Program-made: the position numbers and the translations under genes
Shown here: one piece after another, positions 1-12,807 of the stretch
Position numbering within the stretch: position 1 is the stretch's first letter
How the letters are laid out: the number at the start of each line of letters is the position of its first letter
Notes under the pieces: model-generated
What the model saw: the letters and a program-made list of their open reading frames with translations, nothing else
What the model was told of the DNA's origin: nothing
The model's database searches: none
Assembly (NCBI GenBank): GCA_002633005.1
Contig: NMRA01000058.1
Span: 1 to 64,000 of the forward strand
DNA length: 64,000 bases
From: Phoronis australis
Lineage: Eukaryota > Phoronida > Phoronidae
Direction of reading: 5' to 3'

Positions 1-1047
1 CTCACTTTCCACTCTCATAGAAGAGTCCAGTGATTTCCCAGAGCAAGCGTCCACAGTAGGGGGTGCTTCCACTTGCGTTAGTATGAAAGTGCCTTTAGAG
101 AATGCCATGATCATACCTTGATTCCATTCCCATAGAGATAATGTTTTGGTTCTTATAGTGCTTCAGTTCCACTGGCTAGATTTTTTGTTCCCGTAATGAT
201 TGTTTTGTAACAGTAGAAATGAGTTTCTGGATTTTGCTTTGTGAGTATTTTGGATCCTTAAAGGCAATTATTGCTTGCATGTTTTAGGCTGAAATGTTCC
301 ATATGAATCATAAGAAGGGTCCTTTAATTACCAAGTACCACACAAGGTGTCAGTCTAGACCAACCGTGTTTTGTTGATATCGATCACTGTTGTCACAAAC
401 TTTAGTTTTTAGGAAACTGCCTGTTTGCGTACAGTTTTGTATATGTGTTGCAATATGCCACCTTAGGAAAAAGTTCTTTAATGTTGATTCACTCCATGGT
501 AGGATCCAGAGGGAGTCTGGAGGGGGCTTCTGACTTTTCACATTAAGTGTTATATTGTTGCTTTATTTTGAAAACCTGACAAGCTAGAATAGAATTACAT
601 TTGAATAAGAATTTGAGCTAGTTAGTCAGTTAGTGGTACAAAATTGATTTATTAAGAAATGTGTTGTGCCAGTAGCAGTGAAGAAATTGCGTTCCTGTGT
701 TGCCCTTAGAAGTATAGACGAGTGTGTTCAAATTTGACGCCAGTTCACTGTCTGTTTGCAGCTGCAGTCGAAAACTGAGTTTCCGCCATGCACGAAAGAC
801 GAGAGGCACCAAATAAACTAAGTCATGTGCCTTCTTTGTTCTCTTGGCCAGCATCGTGTCTGTGTCTGCCATGATGAAATATCATACTCATTTAGATATA
901 GGAAAAGTCTTGCAAAACAAGAATTTCGAGAGATTATAATAGTAACTAGTTCTTGTGTGGTTTCCGGCACACTGGAGGACCTGGGTATTCTTCGTAAATT
1001 AGTTTTTCATTATATTCACAATTTAATGAGACTATGCATATTTAATA
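1..1047. other. Presumed RAB39 intron or upstream DNA, no gene seen
   Basis: No exon was recognised on either strand. In particular there is no P-loop or switch-region coding sequence that would be the missing 5' part of the RAB39 gene. The short open frames here have no recognisable motifs. The stretch is AT-rich single-copy-looking DNA that runs into the minisatellite starting near 1048. Confidence 0.5.
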
Positions 1048-1881
1048 ATAAGTCTAGCTGTGGCCTCTAATTAATAACACGTCTGGCTGTGGCATCTAGT
1101 TAAGAACAGGTCTGGCTGTGGTCTCCACTTTATAACACTGTCTGGTTGTGGCCTCTTTAATAACATGTGTGGCTGTGGCCTCTAGTTAATGACATGTCTG
1201 GTGTGGCTGTGGCCTCCTGTTAATAACATGTCTGGCTGTGGCCTCTAGTTAATGACATGTCTGGTGTGGCTGTGGCCTCCTGTTAATAACATGTCTGGCT
1301 GTGGCTTTCAGTTATAATAACAGGTGTAGCTGTGGCCTCTGTTTAATAACAGGTGTAGCTGTGGCCTCTAGTTAATAACATGTCTGGTGTGGCTGTGGCC
1401 TCCAGTTAATAACATGTCTGGCTGGGGCCTCCAGTTATAATAACAGGTGTAGCTGTGGCCTCTGTTTAATAACAGGTGTAGCTGTGGCCTCTAGTTAATA
1501 ACATGTCTGGTGTGGCTGTGGCCTCCAGTTAATAACATGTCTGGCTGGGGCCTCCAGTTATAATAACAGGTGTAGCTGTGGCCTCTGTTTAATAACAGGT
1601 GTAGCTGTGGCCTCTAGTTAATAACATGTCTGGTGTGGCTGTGGCCTCCAGTTAATAACATGTCTGGCTGGGGCCTCCAGTTATAATAACAGGTGTAGCT
1701 GTGGCCTCTGTTTAATAACAGGTGTAGCTGTGGCCTCTAGTTAATAACATGTCTGGTGTGGCTGTGGCCTCCAGTTAATAACATGTCTGGCTGGGGCCTC
1801 CAGTTATAATAACAGGTGTAGCTGTGGCCTCTGTTTAATAACAGGTGTAGCTGTGGCCTCTAGTTAATAACATGTCTGGTG
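1048..1881. repeat. Higher-order minisatellite, 123-bp period
   Basis: The array is built from roughly 30-bp units sharing the core GTGGCCTC and TTAATAACA. The 5' part is irregular. From about 1321 the units lock into a 123-bp higher-order repeat made of four subunits of about 29, 29, 34 and 31 bp. The phrase CAGGTGTAGC recurs at 1321, 1444, 1567, 1690 and 1813, exactly 123 bp apart. The array is cut by a single N at 1882, so its true length is unknown. It lies upstream of the last RAB39 exon, presumably in an intron. Confidence 0.95.
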
Positions 1882-1882
1882 N

Positions 1883-1965
1883 CGAAATTATGGACGCCCT
1901 GGAATATTGGGAACCTCATTTTGGACACCCTATTTTCGAAATCCTGGATGAAGGCCTGACTAGCT
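1883..1965. repeat. Dispersed repeat fragment, copy 1
   Basis: The bases just after the N at 1882 closely match 40502-40590. Shared features are a 'gaatattgggaac' core and an 'aatcctggatgaag' segment. The two copies differ by several substitutions. The family is unknown. Confidence 0.7.
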
Positions 1966-2339
1966 GTGTCCAAATTGGCCTTTGATGATGGACTGCAGTA
2001 TATGTCTTAGAAATGATGCATGCCCTCTTTTTGGCAACTTACAAGTTGCTGTAGATGAATATTTATGTTAGACTTTTTGGACACAAATTGTTAGCTTGTT
2101 GATTAAGTGTTTTATGACCAACAATAGCTGTGATTAAAAGCAAATCAAACATGAGAAATTGTCATTTTCTTCCATATCTGTTCGAGTTAATGCTGAGTTT
2201 GAGAATTAACATTAAGTCGAACATGGGAGTGTAAAAAAATTGTAACTTTTGATGTGGTGTTTTTAACCAGACATGACTGTTTATACAAACTGGTGCAGAA
2301 AGTCGCCAATGACTGATTTTACTTTATTCATTTTTTCAG

Positions 2340-2769
2340 GTCTATTACAAGATCATATTATCGTAACTCTGTGGGTGCATTGCTGCTGTATGATATTACA
2401 AAGCGCAAGAGTTTCGATAATCTAAGTGAGTGGATTGAAGAAGCGCAGTTGCACATTCAGCCACACGAGGCTGCTTTCCTCCTAGTTGGCCACAAAGCTG
2501 ATATGGAAGACGAACGACAAGTTACGTACAAAGAGGGTAAAAACTTTGCTGAAAGGTATGGTTTGAAATTCATAGAAACATCAGCTGTGACAGGGCAGAA
2601 TGTGGAAGAAGCATTTCACAGTGTGGCTGTGGACGTGTACGAGTTGCTTCTGAATGGGAAGATTTCAATAGAAGAAGGATGGGATGGTGTGAAAAATGGC
2701 TACGCACCACCACGTGAGCAGTTTCACCTAATGGAAGATGACCAACCTAGAGGAGGATGTTGTAACTAG
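2340..2769 (+). CDS. RAB39: RAB39-type small GTPase, last exon (partial gene)
   Basis: This is the C-terminal exon of a Rab GTPase of the Rab39 subfamily. It codes for about 142 residues ending at TAG 2767-2769. The acceptor is ttttttcag, and the first base completes an Arg codon split by the intron. Visible motifs are SITRSYYRNS after switch II, GHKAD as the guanine-specificity G4 motif (a GHKxD form is typical of Rab39), ETSA as G5, the Rab39-like segment IEEGWDGVKNGY, and a C-terminal GGCCN with two cysteines for geranylgeranylation. Rab39 proteins act on endosomal, phagosomal and autophagic membranes; that role is family knowledge. The P-loop and switch I exon is missing and must lie left of the window. 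RAB2, RAB4 and RAB14 are less likely relatives. An open frame can be read from GTG 2371, but that is not the real start. Confidence 0.93.
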
Positions 2770-2823
2770 CAGACAACAGTCTCAGAATAGCCACATCCCA
2801 ATGTAACTCTACCCTGTTTTAGA

Positions 2824-2829
2824 ATTAAA
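2824..2829 (+). promoter_or_regulatory. Candidate polyadenylation signal of RAB39
   Basis: ATTAAA lies 55 bp after the RAB39 stop codon and is followed by an A-rich run. It is the common variant of AATAAA. The cleavage site cannot be seen. Confidence 0.4.
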
Positions 2830-4329
2830 AAAAAACATACGATTGACCAACTTTTGGAATTACGAGGATGCTAACACAATTTACATTTCAATGGGCCAAG
2901 CATTACTTCCCACTTAGCTTTTTATTTTTTTTCAACATTATAATGCCAACAGAAATGTGCAGACTTGTGGGTACATACCCCAAAATCATGAGTGGTGTTT
3001 TGGATGTGGCTTTTTCTGCAGATCTTGCCATTAATGGCATTCCACAGTACTTTTTGTTTTTAGTTACTTGTATCTTGTTTTTAGTTATTGATTTGCTGTG
3101 GCAATCAATGTATAGTAAATGTTTCACAGAATTAGATGGATGACACTCAAATGCTTCCCAGTAGCTGGAGCCAATTAATGCATCTACAAACCTCAACAAG
3201 CTCAGATAAGGGCTTTTCATACTAACGTTGGTACGTCAATGTTTTGGGGAGTTGTGGTCAGTATGAACACTTGACTTCGGTCCTAGATTGAAGTTTACAG
3301 TGGCAGTTAACTTCATAGTAAACAGGTGGATTTATCAGCGGAGCGTCGACTTGCCTGCGGTGCAATACGAACAGTCAACTTGGGTTCCATCAAAGTTAGC
3401 GCTTGAAAATGTTCCCACCGTTGTCTCATTAGAAAAAATCGTGGCGTGCAGCACTACTGTGTGGTTATTTCAATGACGATTGCGTCACTTACCGTTTACT
3501 TTGGTGTCCGTTAACTACAGAAACTGGTATGATCAGTTAAGTTAACTTCACAGTTTACATCGCTCAGACTGTAGTTAACTCAGTATGAATTAAAGGGCCT
3601 TAAGACTGCAACTGCAGATCTCCAAGCAGTCCAAGTTACAAAGGGAAGGGTCAAGGGCGTTGCATTAACCAAGCTATCTGGCACGAATTAGTTGTTCTTA
3701 ACAGCTCTTCACTTCACAATTTTGTAAATTTACCACAATTGCTCCCATCTCCTGATTATTCATGTGGTTTGCCGTCTCAGCCTATCTCCATTTGACATTC
3801 TGTTGTTCAAATTTTCACTGATTCGTAGCAATGTTAGTTTGTAATTGATTTTCATAAAACGTACAAAAGTTTAATGTGAACTGCTGAAAACTCGAAACCT
3901 TTCAATTCAGTGACAAATTTTTGAATTTTTGTTGTAGCCTGAATACATTTGGGCTTGTTGAGGTGTGTGACATAAGCTGTTTGGTGTATAATTTCATCTT
4001 ACTCCTTATCAGTGTCATGTTTTACATTTCACTGAAGCGGTATTTCATTAATGTATGGTGCTGTATTACTACTTTTCATTTATTTCTGTAGTATCCAATT
4101 GAAAATGCTAAGTGGAAAGTCAACATGGTTAAAAAAAGATTCAGCTACTTTTCTTAAGTATGTTTTATAAATCCTTGTCAAATTGCCACTTAAAGGTCTA
4201 TTGACTAATAAAATTAAGTAACGGTAATGTGTTAGCCCACCAAAAAGCAAGGTTGGTGGAAGTCTTAACGTTGACTCATTTTGAAACCTGTGCTCACTGA
4301 TGAAAAACAACAAAGAAATGCCTGCCAGT

Positions 4330-4560
4330 ATCAGTTTCAGCCAAGTTCTCGTTTTTGTTTGAAAAGTTGCACAAAGGCACATAAGTAAGGTTATAAATGC
4401 CATGACTTGACAAGCGATGAGTAGACCAGTAAAAAATCCTGCATCAGTTTTGCATATCTGAGAGAAACTTTCTTTTTTTGAAAAAATTGCAAATAACTAA
4501 AAACAATACCGCACCAGGTACTTGACTGTCAAAAATTACAGACCAAAACCAACTAATGCT
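4330..4560. repeat. Dispersed repeat fragment, related to 44085-44300
   Basis: Both loci share a 'gcacaaaggc' segment, a 'gcca(t/c)ga' segment and a later 'accaactaa/ggct' segment in the same order, with many differences. The class is unknown. This copy lies in the 1.1-kb segment that distinguishes duplication copy A from copy B. Confidence 0.55.
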
Positions 4561-4849
4561 TTTTGTCCTTATGTAGATGACTCAGTTAACTTACCCTTTC
4601 ATGGTTTTAAAGGAGCAAAAGTAGTTATGAGCCCGTCCTTAATATACATTAAAAAAATATTTGATGACATTATTAAACGCTTTAAAATTGTTGAAAAAAT
4701 ACTTTACCACCTTATGGTACTCAAATTAGAAGTTATTGATGGACTTGGAAAGAACTGACAATTTGTTTTTGAGACCATGCTTGGTTTGTAAAATGACCCA
4801 TTGGGTCAGGACAACCCATTACGGTGTTTTCCTGTTGCTCTCAACTTGT

Positions 4850-5265
4850 TTGATTCTATAGCCCAACAACAAGTAGGGAAGATCACTCCTGTAGCCAATA
4901 TCTTACACGATTGATTAACTCCATTCTGGCATTTATGGTTGGAGGGCCAGCTCTCTTTTGTTCGATAATTGCTCTAATCTCCGATGAGATCATATCTAGC
5001 CTGACTAGGCTGTGCTGTTAAAAATGAAAGTTAAGTTATAACATACTTGAACATAAACCAATAGCATTTCTGCATTCCTTGTCAATTGCTGATCATGTTT
5101 AGTTTTTGAATCACCAAAATCGCTCAACTACAACAAAAGTTAAGACAATCCATTCTGCCAGGTTTCAGTAACCCTTTGAAGCCTGGGAGATAATTGGCCT
5201 GCATGTTGTCATACGGGACGAACGACTGTGCTGGGCAGTTAACAAAGGAGCCAGAACGCTGTCTG
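4850..5265. repeat. Dispersed repeat family 'ATAATTGGCCTGC', copy in duplication A
   Basis: This segment recurs in duplication copy B (6400-6810) and again at 61140-61580. Shorter matching pieces occur at about 25308-25420 and 30450-30570. The most conserved part contains GATAATTGGCCTGC followed by an 'agactgtgct' segment. No terminal repeats or open reading frame are visible, so the class is unknown. Confidence 0.75.
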
Positions 5266-5944
5266 GATCAGTTCATTGTAAGTCCAAAAATCTAATAAGG
5301 TACAATTTTCACAATGGTATGGTATCTGGTCTAAGTAACAAGTTTCTTTTTTGTCAGAAGGCGGATTTATAGTATGGTGTTTATAGTCACTGGTGTGTAA
5401 AAAATTCTACACCGATGTATTGTGAGAACGCATGCAATTTATGCTGTATAGTGGACCTGATTTAGTGACCGTGAGATTGGTCTCATTTTTGGTTTGATCT
5501 CTCCATGGAATCGAAAGAAAGGTCAAACTTTGTAAGTGTGTGCTTGTTTTCTGTTTGAAGGATCACCAGAAACTTTGGCTGATTGGTAATGATTGTTGTA
5601 GATGTAATTTGGCAGCAGGAGCTGTGGTCTGGGTTGTCTTCTCATTGGGGGCTTAGCTATTCAAAACCCAAAGGAAACAATTATAATCTCAGCCGAGACC
5701 ATTAACTCTTCGTTAAGCTGTGTTCACTTACGTAGGCCAACTGGGAGAGTGGTATGACTAAGAGCAGGGTTCACAAAGAACTAGACCTTGCATGTCAATT
5801 TCAACCCCCCCAAAAATTGTAAGCCACTATTCAGGCTAGTTACCCCTTCCAAGCTCCCCTAAATGTTAGTAGCTAAGAATTATTTGGAATTGTTGTATAA
5901 ATAGCACTAGACTGCTTTACTTGTTAGTTGGCCAATAGTTTATN

Positions 5945-7500
5945 GGTCCTAGATTGAATTTTACAGTGGCAGTTAACTTCACAGTAAACAGGTGAATTTA
6001 TCAGCGGAGCGTCGATGCTGCGGTGCAATACGAACAGTCAACTTAGGTTCCATCGAAGTTAGCGCTTGAAAATGTTCCCACATTGTCACATTAGAAAAAA
6101 TCATGGCATGCAGCACTACTGTGCGGTTATTTCAATGACGATTGCATCACTTACCGTTGACTTTGGTGTCCGTTCACTACCGAAACTGATATGAACAGTT
6201 AAGTTAATTTCACAGTTTACATCGCTTAGACTGTAGTTAACTCAGTATGGAAGGGCCTTAAGACTGCAACTGCAACTGCAGACCTCCAAGCAGTCCAAGT
6301 TACAAAGGGAAGGGGCATGGTTGAGACCATGCTTGGTTTGTAAAATGACCCATTGGGTCACGACAATCCATTACAGCGTTTTCCTGTTGCTTCCAACTTG
6401 TTTGATTCTATTGCCCAACAACAAGTAGGGAAGATCACCCCTGTAGCAATTATCTTACACGATTGATTAACTCCATTCTGGCATTTATGGTTGGAGGGCC
6501 GGCTTTCTTTTGTTCGATTATTGCTCTAATCTCCGACGAGATCGTATCTAGCCTGACTGGGCTGTGCTGTTAAAATGAAAGTTAAGTTATAACATACTTG
6601 AACATAAACCAATAGCATTTCTGCATTCCTTGTCAATTGCTGATCATGTTTAGTTTTTGAATCACCAAAATCGCTACTACAACAAAAGTTAAGACAATCC
6701 ATTCTGCCAGGTTTCAGTAACCCTTTGAAGCCTGGGAGATGATTGGCCTGCATGTTGTCATATGGGACAAACCACTGTGCTGGGCAGTTAACAAAGGAGC
6801 CAGAACGCCATCATAAGTCTGGATTAGTTCATTGTAAGTCCAAAAACCTAATAAGGTACAATTTTCACAATGGTATGGTAGCTGGTCTAAGTAACAAGTT
6901 TCTTTTTTGTCAGAAGGCGGATTTATAGTATGGTGTTTATAGTCACTGGTGTGTAAAAAAATTCTACACTGATGTATTGTGAAAACGCATGCAGTTTATG
7001 CTGTATAGTGGACCTGATTTAGTGACTTTGAGATTGGGCTGATTTTTAGTTTGATCTCTCCATGGAATCGAAAGAAAGGTCAAACTTTGTAAGTGTGTGC
7101 TTGTTTTCTGTTTGAAGGATCACCAGAAACTTTGGCTGATTGGTAATGATTGTTGTAGATGTAATTTGGCAGCAGGAGCTGTGGTCTGGGTTGTCTTCTC
7201 ATTGGGGGCTTAGCTATTCAAAACCCAAAGGAAACAATTATAATCTCAGCCCAGACCATTAACTCTTCGTTAAGCTGTGTTCACTTATGCAGGCCAACTG
7301 GGAGAGTGGTATGACTAAGAGCAGGGTTCACAAAGAACTAGACCTTGCATGTCAATTTCAACCCCCCCAAAAATTGTAAGCCACTATTCAGGCTAGTTAC
7401 CCCTTCCAAGCTCCCCTAAATGTTAGTAACTAAGAATTATTTGGAATTGTTGTATAAATAGCACTAGACTGCTTTACTTGTTAGTTGGCCAATAGTTTAT
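5945..7500. repeat. Direct duplication, copy B
   Basis: Copy B begins at the base after the single N at 5944, with the same GGTCCTAG that begins copy A. It ends with the same AATAGTTTAT that ends copy A at the N. The exact abutment at an N suggests two overlapping contigs or two haplotypes placed in tandem during scaffolding. Confidence 0.92.
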
Positions 7501-8525
7501 TATGCTGATGTATTGTCATCTATATCATCTAGAGTGTAGGTTGGCAAGGACTGAGGCGGGTAGCCATTGCATTAGTCTAGTCAATGACTTTGTGACTGGG
7601 GGGGAAATTTTCAACTGCAGAGTTACTGCTGTATTTCTTCACCTATTGTTATTACATATATATAATAGACATGTCAAATTATATTTTGTCAATGGTTAGT
7701 GATTGGGCAGAAACAACATTTCATGAAGTCTCCATTATTTGGTGTATTAGACAGTTTTGACAGTTGTGCAAAATCAGTAAAGAATTATGGTACATAGAAT
7801 AATTTGTTCAGATACAAGGCATTTCTTCTTCACAAAATCAAACTTTGATTCAGTGATGCATAAAATACTAATTTAATTCAATGATCAACTGATGAGGGTT
7901 TTTTCATCAGGTTGCCTCGGTGATTCATTGAACAGGTCCTAATTTCGAATGACTTTGTGCAACAGCACCTTCGCTCCAGTTTGGGGAGCCGTGTGTAGAG
8001 TACTCTTTTAACTGTAAGTTCTAAACATGCCAGCTTGTTTACTGGTTTCATCGATGTTGTTTTATGCAAATGATGTGATATGATTGACCAATATTGTTTT
8101 AGCAAAAGATATGATTGAGTAATCCTGTTTTGGGCTGAGGATATGATTTACCAGTAGTTGTGAGTAGACTTTGTGTTCTGGATTTATTTTTTGATTATTA
8201 GGTTTCTAGAAATAATGATACAGTGCTGGGAACTTAGTGCTCTAGTTTTATTTTGCAATATTAGTGCTGGGAACCACCTCATGAACTTTCCGGGAATTTC
8301 CTAAAATGTTCCTCGTTTAACTGAAGTTTGCTGTATCCAGTCATATTGTGCAGTTGGCTTGTGGAATGGTTTATAAGCATGTAAATGTTATAAACCAGAA
8401 GCTTGTTTCATGAAGTTGACTTTTAAGTCAGAAAGTTGTTGTAATACGCTTGCACTTCACAATTGCTGAAAAAAGTTTAGGCAAGTAGTGTATCGCAGTG
8501 GAGAAATAAACTATAGATATTATTT

Positions 8526-8620
8526 GTGTCAGTAAATAGCACAACGGTTATGTGTTTAGTTGTTTCAGTAACTAGCACAACCTTTATGTGTTTAGTTGTG
8601 TCAGTAACTAGCACAACCTT
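8526..8620. repeat. Short tandem repeat, 36-bp unit
   Basis: There are about 2.6 copies of a 36-bp unit containing AGCACAAC and TATGTGTTTAGTT, starting at 8526, 8562 and 8598, with few mismatches. Confidence 0.85.
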
Positions 8621-10763
8621 ATTCTCAGTTTTCACTTTTGCTCAAGTGATATTTATGTAATATTTAAGTATAGTTGTGTTGGGTACTATTATTTGAGGTT
8701 CGAAATACTTGAATTTATCTGTTTTAGGGTATTCTTCAATTTTTTAAGCAAACGCTGTATAAAAGTTTTTTAACACTTGTCTGATAAATCTGCAATTACA
8801 TTGCAATCAATTTGTGAGTGATGTGTATTAATTTACTAATTTTGGGGATTGCTTTGGTGTGAGTTTGTGACGGCTTGTGGATGATGTATTGTATGTACTT
8901 GGTTTTAATCGTGTTGATCTGTTATGTTTGTTGGTTTTGTTAAGAAAGGGTTCTATTTTCTCATCTGCTTTTGTTGTCCTGTCTTTATTATTTTCAGTTT
9001 ATAAGTTGTTTTGATGGGTGAATGGCAATGGCGATGGGAAAACAAACACCGTTTATTTTCTAGCAGAATCAAAAGTGCCAATATGGTAGCCAAAAAGTAC
9101 GTGGTACCTGTACAACTGAGTGGGTGAGGAAACTTCACATTAAATTTTTCATAAGCTGACCAACATGTGGTGAGTTTTGTAGAGGACATGAGATAGATAA
9201 GTTACCTGCTAGCCTCCTCAAAATTGGGTCATAGGTATGACAAAAATATCATTTGTCCCCCTTCATGACATCACTTATGGTAATTTTTCACACAACATGG
9301 CCAAGAAGTGAAATTCTGTTTTGTCAAATTTCTCCCCAAAAATAAGAGGTAAAACATTTTAGTTGTTTGCAAGCATGGTTTGTTCAGCATATTTGTATTT
9401 AAAAAGTTTTGGCAGTTAAGTAATCAGCTTTTACAATATGAAAAAAATGATAGCTTTGATAATTATTTTCGCGCAAAAGAAGTGGAGAATTACCTTGTGT
9501 GCCTCATTTTGTCTTTCTTGTAAGTTGCAATATCTAATCCATGCTACAGCTTCGTTAATCACATGATGACCAGATGCAGCCCTGTCAAGCTATCATGAAA
9601 CTGATGAAGCTTAAACTTGAAGCTCAGCACTGGAGTACTAGAGCCCATAAACAAAACAGGGCCTATCTTGCAGTGGCATGTGCATGTGTTGGGGTTTTGC
9701 CATAACTGCAATGAAGCCGGACGAATTTTGACGTCAATTGTCCTTTTTTGAAAATCACTGTAAAGCTGTGTGTAATGTTGGATATTATGACTGGTGCTTA
9801 TAAATTTGGTAATCTTAATAATTGACAAAATACTAAAAAAGTGCCGAGAGCAGAGCGGAAAGTCATCCATGGGCTTTTCAATTTTTTAGTGTCAGCAATT
9901 GTTTGTAGTTCATCAGAATTAAGTAAATCAAAAAAGATTGTAGCAAAACCTTAACATGTACGTTTTGGATTTTTGCGTCCTTAAATCTCATGTTTGGTAG
10001 ATTAGAAGCATAAAACGGTCAATTTACGTATTTTTTATCTTGTCATATCTGCAAACCCACCGAGTGATATTGATTTTTCCGTTTATGTGTAATAGTACCG
10101 TTACTGATGTTTAGCTTTAAATATGATGCAGATGTAACATGCAAGTTGTTTTCTTTATTGACATCCACACATTAAAGCTGTTATAAGTCGTGTGCATATT
10201 TGCACTTCCACCTAATATCCTTAGTTTGAGTGGAAGCAACATCTTGGCAGCTCGGTGAAACTTAGCTGCCGTGATAACAATGAGCCTCAGTCGGAAGCTG
10301 TAACAAGCTCTCAGTGCTTCTCAAACTTGGAAATGGTTTTTAACCCCAATGAAACGAGACCACTTTTGGAACAGTAATTAGCCTAAATCACAAACATTGA
10401 TTTTTGACAGGAGTTGCAGGTTTATTGTCCCTTTAACTTCCAGCTGCTAATTAATACTTTTCCTTACACAAAGTTTTATTCAATTTCTGCGATGTTTGGA
10501 AAAAATAGAAAAGTTCGTCATTTCCCCAAGACCATACTCAGTGCTTCAAATGACAGGCTAGGTAAAACCAACTTGTTGAGTCTCGTAAGCATTCTCCACC
10601 AACAACTGACGGTTCTTCCCAAGCCCACGAATCGTTTCTAATCTGAGCAAGGAATGTGCAGGAACTAATTTTATGGTCGACATATGTCCCGAACGATATA
10701 CGATAGTTCGTGCGTCGCAAGCTCGTTACCAGAGATGGAACCAAGACCTGGGTAGGCGATATT

Positions 10764-10830
10764 AGGTCATTTATTATGACTAATACAATTACCAGTAAGG
10801 TCATTTATATGACAAATACAATTACCAGTA
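10764..10830. repeat. Tandem duplication, 34-bp unit
   Basis: Two adjacent copies (10764-10797 and 10798-10830) both begin AGGTCATTTAT and end with ACAATTACCAGTA. The second copy lacks one base and has one further change. Confidence 0.85.
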
Positions 10831-12612
10831 ATAGTTAGTGACTAAGTAAGGTAAAAATACTAATCTCTGGTAAGATGGGAAAATGAAAAGCGCCACAACA
10901 GATGTAGTAAGACAGCTCATGCCCATCCGGAATTATAACTGCTGTAGCAACTGGCTTAAATCAATAGTTATTTGACAGAGCTGAGACAGGCTGTTTTGTG
11001 GCAGCTTTAAAGGGATGCAGCACTCCCAAGATTTTCCTATACAAAAAGTATGATTTGGAAAGTTTTAAAACTGAAAGACAGAAAGAACCTTTAGACCATT
11101 GAAGCAGCTGAGGAACACGACATTATTCCCAGACAATGTACTCGAGCATACAATGTGTACATGTGTGGACTCCATTTGTAATGGGGGTAATTATTTGATG
11201 AATGGTGCTGTACATCTACAAATTTGTGACATACCTACCGGGAAATTTTGAGTTTCGCAAATCCTTTTTCAGGGAATGAGGTCAGTGGCTTGTACTGTGT
11301 TTGCACACAGAGGCCACAATATTGTAAGTTTGTGGGCAAAGTGTGGTTTTGATTCTATTCCAAGTTTTATTACTGTGATGACTTATAAAGTAGGGAAAAT
11401 CCTGCAGATGTCGAAGTTAACACAGAAATAATTCTTCAGTTCAGAGTTCTTGAAGTTTTGAGTTCAAATATAAAAGGTGTTAGTGACAAAGTTTAAATTG
11501 TAAATTCTCACTAAATTAATTTTCATTGAAAAAACAACATCAGTAAATTCGGTGCAATGCTTTCAAGAGTCAATGTGAAACAAAATATAAATATATTTGT
11601 CTAGCACAATACATATCAGACAAGTGAATAATGTAACCAGCATAAATAACAGTTGGCAACACATAAACATATAAGAGTTTCTAAACCAATTAGTATTTTC
11701 TGCATCTAAAAATGTCAACAGATGCAATAAAATAAAAGTGGAAGCAAACTTAGATGTAAGACAAAATGTTTTTTGTCATATGATCAATGATAGTCTGACA
11801 AGGTAAACAAATAGCGCTCGTGGAGAAAGCTGTGCAATGTGTATGCAGCAAATAAAATGCCGCTAAAGAGGAGGGAGGAATGTTTTGCAATTGCCTGAAA
11901 TACAAAATTAATGACCTGCAGACATTGCTTTACCACACTATATATGCTCACCACTTTTAGCAACTATATGGAGCAGTTTCTGTGTATCAATGAAATGTAA
12001 AAAACATAAACACAGCACAATATAAATTGCCTGCAGGTAAAAAAGCCCCAAACTGTTCTCTGTCCACGTGTACATTATTGAAGATTAAAAGATACATGAG
12101 TCAAATCTTAATGGACGTTGCAATACAGTAATCTGTCCCTGTGAGACATAAAATTAATGTGCTTGGTCATAAGTTGGGCTAGTACAGTAAATTTCATACA
12201 CTAATCTTGATGCACGGTTCTCCAAAATGCCCTTAGGAATCGATTTTAAAATGTCCCACCTTTGCATGAGGGGCTATCAAAATAGGACTTTGATGATTTT
12301 ATGACAAACTCAAAAGTAGCATTCAATGAAATATTTCAAAAAACTGACAGCATTTTGGTATTTCATCTCAAACATTTATATTAACTGAAATATATCATGG
12401 CATGTCATTGGTCAGTATTTTTCGATGAATGCAGCAATGACCCAATTAATCATTGATTGGTATTACATTATAAGTCTATTGGCTTTCTTCTTTCACAAAG
12501 TATATTATACTTCAACAGACTAAGTTAAATTCTGTAGTTTTGCAGTTATTTCATGGCTAAATGCAGATTTTTCAATGAGGTCCCCTCAGTTGCACACGCA
12601 TAATGAACTACA

Positions 12613-12807
12613 TCATTTGACAACTGTTTGCTTGTTTCGTGGACTGACTGCTGTCTTGATCATGGGTGTAGTGACAGGCCACTGATCAGGGTTACATTCT
12701 AGGGCAGCAATCTCTTCATCCGTGGGTTCCTCACGTGCGTGAAGTGGTGCTTTAATACCAGTAAGGTTCAACAGCTTGAGTTCTAATGGCCCAAGGTTTA
12801 GGAAATC
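12613..12807 (-). CDS. CCDC83: CCDC83 last coding exon
   Basis: It encodes residues 367-430 and ends with TGA. It starts DFLNLGPLELKLLNL, matching human DYVNLGPLGVKLMSV, the best conserved block of the C-terminus. The acceptor is ctttctccccag. Confidence 0.93.
   Translation of the reverse strand, partial: DFLNLGPLELKLLNLTGIKAPLHAREEPTDEEIAALECNPDQWPVTTPMIKTAVSPRNKQTVVK

Larger units (their letters stand above)
3279..5943. repeat. Direct duplication, copy A (with about 1.1-kb extra segment)
   Basis: Copy A matches copy B (5945-7500) in two colinear blocks. The first is 3279-3650 against 5945-6314. The second is 4771-5943 against 6323-7500. Within the blocks only scattered substitutions and small indels are seen. 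The segment 3651-4770 is absent from copy B. Part of that extra segment (about 4330-4560) resembles 44085-44300, so it probably contains a transposable element. No gene is recognised inside. Confidence 0.92.
7501..12612. other. Gene-free stretch between RAB39 and CCDC83
   Basis: No exon is recognised on either strand. Small tandem repeats are listed separately. The left part is 3' flank of RAB39. The part nearest 12612 may contain the 3' UTR of CCDC83 on the - strand, but no clear AATAAA on that strand was found close to the stop codon. Confidence 0.55.

Noticed and set aside
1321-1881. Regularly spaced repeats resembling a CRISPR array
   Set aside because: The units are contiguous tandem repeats without unique spacers, in an intron-bearing animal genome.
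3288-3476. Short ORF in duplication copy A
   Set aside because: Copy B has indels that break the frame, and no domain is recognised.
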